Position numbers and translations under genes: made by a program. A model generated the notes under the pieces. The model was given only the letters and a program-made list of their open reading frames with translations, had not been told where the DNA came from and did no database searches. Positions 5,360 through 8,604 of a stretch of 8,604 nucleotides of DNA are shown here, piece by piece. The stretch covers positions 1-8,604 of the forward strand of contig JADJES010000018.1 in NCBI GenBank assembly GCA_016708955.1, in the 5' to 3' direction. How positions within the stretch are numbered: the stretch's first letter is position 1; each line of letters opens with the position of its first letter. Source of the stretch: Nitrosomonas sp. GTDB lineage: Bacteria; Pseudomonadota; Gammaproteobacteria; Burkholderiales; Nitrosomonadaceae.

Positions 5360-6051
5360 TGACAGGCATACAAAAAGGAGCGATAGGCACGCTGCTGACA
5401 GGCGGCTTGCTGGGCATCGTACTGGTAGCGGTCGTATTTGGCGGGGAAGCAGCACTCTCGACCGAAGAATTCTGCACCAGTTGTCACTCGATGACCTATA
5501 CGCAAACGGAACTGAGGCAATCGACGCACTATGGCGCGTTGGGTGTTAATCCTAGTTGTAAAGACTGTCACATACCACAAGGGTTCAAGAACTTCCACTT
5601 AGCAGTGTATAGCCACGCTGTCGATGGCGCGAGAGAATTGTACTTGGAACTGATGAATGATTACTCGACGCTGGAGAAGTTTAACGAACGCCGGTTGATC
5701 ATGGCGCACGATGCGCGGATGAACCTGAAGAAATGGGACAGTATCACCTGCCGTGACTGCCATAAGAACCCGAATCCACCGGGAGCGGATGCTCAAGAAG
5801 CGCACAAGAAGATGAAGACGGAAGGTGCGACATGTATAGACTGCCATCAGAATCTGGTGCATGAAGAAGTAGCGAAGACCGACTTGAATGCGAGCTTGAA
5901 AGCTGGCAAGCTGGTATTGGTGAAGGAAGAAGATGAAGGTAGTAGTGGAGAAGACGAAGACGAGGAAGAAGACGAGGGTGAAGGAGCGGCTGGTGGTACA
6001 TCTGGCAGCACAGAAGCCCAGAGTGATGATGAAGATGAGGATGAAGAGTAA
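5359..6051 (+). CDS. cycB: Tetraheme cytochrome cM552, NapC/NirT-family quinone reductase
   Basis: This is a membrane-anchored cytochrome that passes electrons from c554 to ubiquinone, from which ammonia monooxygenase and the respiratory chain draw. The 230-residue protein has an uncleaved N-terminal membrane anchor (about residues 7-28, GAIGTLLTGGLLGIVLVAVVF). Four CXXCH motifs start at Cys39 (CTSCH), Cys67 (CKDCH), Cys131 (CRDCH) and Cys159 (CIDCH), in the spacing of NapC/NirT proteins. The FCTSCHSM step after the anchor is a family hallmark. From residue 190 to the end is a low-complexity acidic tail, with 23 of 41 residues Asp or Glu and the rest mostly Gly and Ser, which is not part of the NapC fold. 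The start ATG overlaps the cycA stop, and AAAGGA lies 8 nt upstream. It is the last gene of the operon, with a terminator about 75 bp later. Confidence 0.95.
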   Translation: MTGIQKGAIGTLLTGGLLGIVLVAVVFGGEAALSTEEFCTSCHSMTYTQTELRQSTHYGALGVNPSCKDCHIPQGFKNFHLAVYSHAVDGARELYLELMNDYSTLEKFNERRLIMAHDARMNLKKWDSITCRDCHKNPNPPGADAQEAHKKMKTEGATCIDCHQNLVHEEVAKTDLNASLKAGKLVLVKEEDEGSSGEDEDEEEDEGEGAAGGTSGSTEAQSDDEDEDEE

Positions 6052-6127
6052 TTTAACTTTTTACGCTCAGTTTTTACTTATTTTCAGAGTGCTTTAAAAT
6101 TCTGAATAAGGCTAATGATGTAACTAG

Positions 6128-6170
6128 AAAAGAACCCGCACAAAATAATTTGAGCGGGTTCTTTTATTTG
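6128..6170 (+). terminator. Intrinsic terminator of the hao-cycB operon
   Basis: AAAAGAACCCGC (6128-6139) and GCGGGTTCTTTT (6154-6165) are perfect 12-bp inverted repeats. Inside the loop, CAAA and TTTG (6141-6144, 6149-6152) can pair again after a one-base A-A mismatch. The right arm runs into CTTTTATTTG, a T-rich tract. The A-rich left flank could let it act on the opposite strand too. A second, weaker stem (TTCAGA 6083-6088, TCTGAA 6101-6106) precedes it. Confidence 0.92.
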
Positions 6171-6197
6171 TTGAAATCGTATAACTATCATTAAAAT
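6171..6197 (+). promoter_or_regulatory. Weak candidate promoter for the rhlE-type gene
   Basis: TTGAAA (6171-6176) and TAAAAT (6192-6197) are each one base from consensus, but the 15-bp spacing is short. They lie directly after the operon terminator and about 80 bp before the helicase ATG, where a promoter is needed. Confidence 0.3.
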
Positions 6198-6279
6198 AAT
6201 GAATCTTTTTTTCTCGAAAACTTCAATGATGAATTATGAATATAGCAAATAAATCAGGAAATTTTCAGGAGCAGTAAAT

Positions 6280-7757
6280 ATGTCATTCGAGCAACTCGGT
6301 TTATCTGCCGAATTATTGCGCGCTATCTCTGATCAGGGATATATCAATCCGACACCGATACAAGAACAAGCAATACCAGTTATTTTAGAAAAAAAGATGT
6401 GATGGGAGGGGCCCAAACGGGTACCGGCAAAACGGCGAGCTTTACTCTTCCCATGTTACAGAGGCTGGGGATTCATGCAAACACCAGCATGTCACCCGCC
6501 CGGCACCCCATCCGTGCGTTAATTTTAGTTCCAACGCGAGAACTTGCTGTGCAAGTGCATGATAGTGTCAAAACATATGGAAAGCACTTGGCACTCAGAT
6601 CGACAGTTATTTATGGCGGGGTGAATATCGATTCTCAGATCGATATTGTTCGTTCCGGCATAGAGATTTTAGTAGCAACACCGGGACGATTGCTGGACCA
6701 TATCCAACAAAAAACCTTGACGCTGACAAAAGTTGAGATATTGGTTTTGGATGAGGCTGATCGAATGCTGGATATGGGATTCATGCCGATATCAAACAGA
6801 TTATTCAATTACTTCCCTGAGCAGCGCCAAAATTTGATGTTTTCGGCAACTTTCTCGGAAGATATCAAGAAACTTGCAGGCAAGATATTACAGAACCCGG
6901 TACTGATCGAAGTTGCCAAACAAAATTCAGTGAGTGAATTAATAACCCATGTCGTTTATCCGGTTGATGCTACTCGAAAGCAAGAGTTACTTATTCAACT
7001 GATCAAACAAAAAGATTTGCAGCAAGTATTGGTATTTACGCGTACCAAACAAGGCGCGGATCATTTAGCGCAGCGGCTCAATAAGCATGATATTTCAAGC
7101 GAAGCGATACATGGCGATCGAAATCAGCTGCAGCGTACCAAAGCATTGGATAATTTTAAACAGGGGCTGATTCGTGTTGCTGGTTGCCAACTGACGTTGC
7201 TGCACGGGGTCTTGATATCGACGAACTGTCTCATGTGATTAATTTTGAATTACCCAATAACCCCGAAGATTACGTGCACCGCATCGGCAGAACGGGCGTG
7301 CCGGAACAAAAGGATTTGCCATTTCGTTAACCAGCAAGGAAGAAAATAGTGCATTGGCTGATATCGAGAAATTATTGGGAATCAAAATTAATACAGAACA
7401 AATCGAAGGATTTGAATCAAAGAAACCGCAGGTTCGCGATACCAATAAAAAGTCAATAACCGGCGAGCAGAGATCCAAGCAAGGCGGATCAATCAAGCAA
7501 AATAAGAAACCCAATTCATGGGTGAAAAGCGATGAGAAAGTTGTTCACTTTGGTAAGGAAATAACCGCCCAGCATACCGACGTGCCAAGAAAACTGAAGA
7601 TCCGCTATTTACCCAGCCTTATGTTTCTAAATATTCCGATGCGAATGCCTTGACGGCGGATTCCAGTGGATTACATAAGAAAGCAGTGCACCGGCATCAT
7701 GCCAACAAACCAATTCCAGCTTTGTTTATTACTCCCGCAGCCAATAAAGAGAAATAG
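6280..7757 (+). pseudogene. rhlE: RhlE-type ATP-dependent RNA helicase (DEAD box), with several frame breaks
   Basis: DEAD-box helicases unwind short RNA duplexes using ATP. The gene starts at ATG 6280, with CAGGAG 8 nt upstream, as MSFEQLGLSAELLRAI. In order it shows the Q motif (NPTPIQEQAIP), AQTGTGKT (6411-6434), PTRELAVQV, TPGRLLDH, DEAD (6750-6761), SAT (6843-6851), FTRTKQGAD, a motif V like ATDVAARGLDID and HRIGRTG (7277-7297), then a basic tail. Reading it whole requires seven one-base corrections: a missing A (6389-6395), a missing base (about 6787), an extra C (6815-6817), an extra T (7177-7178), an extra A (7189-7190), a missing C (about 7297) and a missing A (7590-7593). The corrected frame ends at TAG 7755-7757, about 492 residues. 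As written, the longest piece is 6399-7238. Since all motifs survive, sequence error is likelier than decay, though a real pseudogene cannot be excluded. Confidence 0.88.
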
Positions 7758-7961
7758 TACAAATTCCGGGAATTCATGCGCTGTTTCTTCCGGGTATAAA
7801 TGCTAGAAACCCAAATTTGCACGAGAGGCATAGCGTATTTCCAGTGTGGAAGTATGGGGATAACATATATAATGCTGGGATCAATTTGATCGGAAAATTA
7901 CAGTATTGCAAGGTTTGGGGTTTGGTTTTTTGTTCCATCTCAACAGATTCCGTTGCTTATC
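7758..7961. other. Intergenic gap between rhlE and alaA
   Basis: These 204 bases hold no ORF of note and no terminator with a good stem and T-run. The one promoter-like element is a perfect TATAAT at 7868-7873 on the plus strand, about 90 bp before the aminotransferase ATG, but the region 16-18 bp upstream has no recognisable -35. Confidence 0.3.
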
Positions 7962-8604
7962 ATGCGTCCAATTTTAAAATCCAGTAAATTAACCAATGTC
8001 TGTTATGACATTCGCGGCCCCGTGCTTGAACGGGCGCGGCAAATGGAAGAAGAAAGGACATCACATTATCAAGCTGAATATTGGCAAATCCTGCTACGTT
8101 CGGTTTCGATGTGCCGAAGAAATTCTGCAGATGTCATCCGGAATTTATCCGATGCTTCTGGCTATTGCGATTCAAGGGTTGTTTGCTGCGCGCAAAGCGA
8201 TCATACATTACACCCAACAAAAGCAAATTCCCAATGTGCAATTGGATGATATCTTTATTAGCGACGGTGAATCCGAACTGGTTGTATTGACGATGCAGGC
8301 ACTACTGGATAATGGCGATGATGGAGTGCTGATTCCGATGCCGGATTATCCATTATGGACTGCAGCGGTAGTCCTATCGGGTGGTATTGCGAAGCATTAT
8401 CTGTGTGATGAAACATCGGGCTGGCTGCCGGATCTGAACGATATCCGTGCAAAAATCAGCTCCAGAACTCGTGCCATAGTCATCATCAATCCGAACAATC
8501 CAACCGGTGCGCTATATCCCAAGGAACTGCTGCTTGAGATCATTGAAATTGCCCGTCAGCATCAATTAATCGTTTATGCCGACGAAATTTACGACAAGAT
8601 CTTG
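7962..8604 (+). pseudogene. alaA: AlaA-type alanine/pyruvate aminotransferase, 5' part, with several frame breaks
   Basis: This is a class I/II PLP aminotransferase close to E. coli AlaA, which makes alanine from pyruvate and glutamate. The N-terminus MRPILKSSKLTNVCYDIRGP is the AlaA signature. NPNNPTG (8488-8508) and YADEIYD (8575-8595), whose Asp contacts the PLP ring nitrogen, follow. The catalytic lysine lies beyond the window. Six one-base changes interrupt the first part: an extra A (8053-8055), an extra A (8086-8088), a missing G (about 8116), a missing G (about 8130), a missing A (8174-8175) and a missing T (8179-8180). Correcting them restores family text such as KLNIGNPATFGFDVPEEIL and GYCDSKGLFAARKAI. 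From about 8182 the frame is open to the window end. No clear ribosome site precedes ATG 7962. Sequence error is the simplest explanation. Confidence 0.85.

Noticed and set aside
6389..6402. Programmed frameshifting at the seven-A run in rhlE
   Set aside because: An A-run can be slippery, but six other breaks in the same gene, and similar ones in rpsT and alaA, make sequence error a simpler reading.

Overview
The window comes from a betaproteobacterial ammonia-oxidising bacterium of the Nitrosomonas type. The basis is a complete hydroxylamine-oxidation cluster in the order hao, haoB, cycA, cycB (octaheme hydroxylamine oxidoreductase, HaoB, tetraheme cytochrome c554, tetraheme cytochrome cM552). 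The HAO precursor has a 24-residue signal peptide. Its active-site tyrosine is residue 491 of the precursor, or 467 of the mature chain, which matches my recollection of the Nitrosomonas europaea enzyme. Nothing in the sequence fixes the species.

Layout. Positions 1-131 hold the end of a GNAT acetyltransferase (+). Positions 180-512 hold a small secreted coiled-coil protein (-). Positions 676-1048 hold a small secreted protein broken by an apparent frameshift (+). rpsT (ribosomal protein S20, +) follows from 1237. A purine-rich leader at about 1505-1801, with a possible promoter, paired-stem elements and a possible small ORF, leads into hao (1802-3514), haoB (3511-4542), cycA (4640-5359) and cycB (5359-6051). 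A strong intrinsic terminator at 6128-6170 closes the operon. Downstream are an rhlE-type DEAD-box helicase gene (6280-7757) and the 5' part of an alaA-type aminotransferase gene (7962 to the window end).

How the operon works. HAO oxidises hydroxylamine in the periplasm and passes electrons to c554. Cytochrome cM552, a NapC/NirT-family quinone reductase, then delivers them to the membrane quinone pool. HaoB is a cysteine-free, single-span membrane protein of unknown function encoded with hao.

Two things stand out. First, two very strong tandem stem-loops begin 18 nt after the hao stop codon and lie inside the 5' coding part of haoB. The second also encodes HaoB's membrane anchor. They look like an RNA element that sets hao above haoB. 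Second, frame breaks are frequent in the flanking genes: one in the 676-1048 gene, one in rpsT, seven in rhlE and six in the alaA fragment. The hao-cycB block of about 4.2 kb has none. Most breaks are one-base changes in short homopolymers of housekeeping genes, which points to sequence error. The clean block could reflect deeper coverage of a multi-copy cluster collapsed in assembly, since Nitrosomonas genomes commonly carry several near-identical hao clusters. I found no CRISPR array, insertion sequence, tRNA or rRNA, and no clearly novel defence or mobile system.
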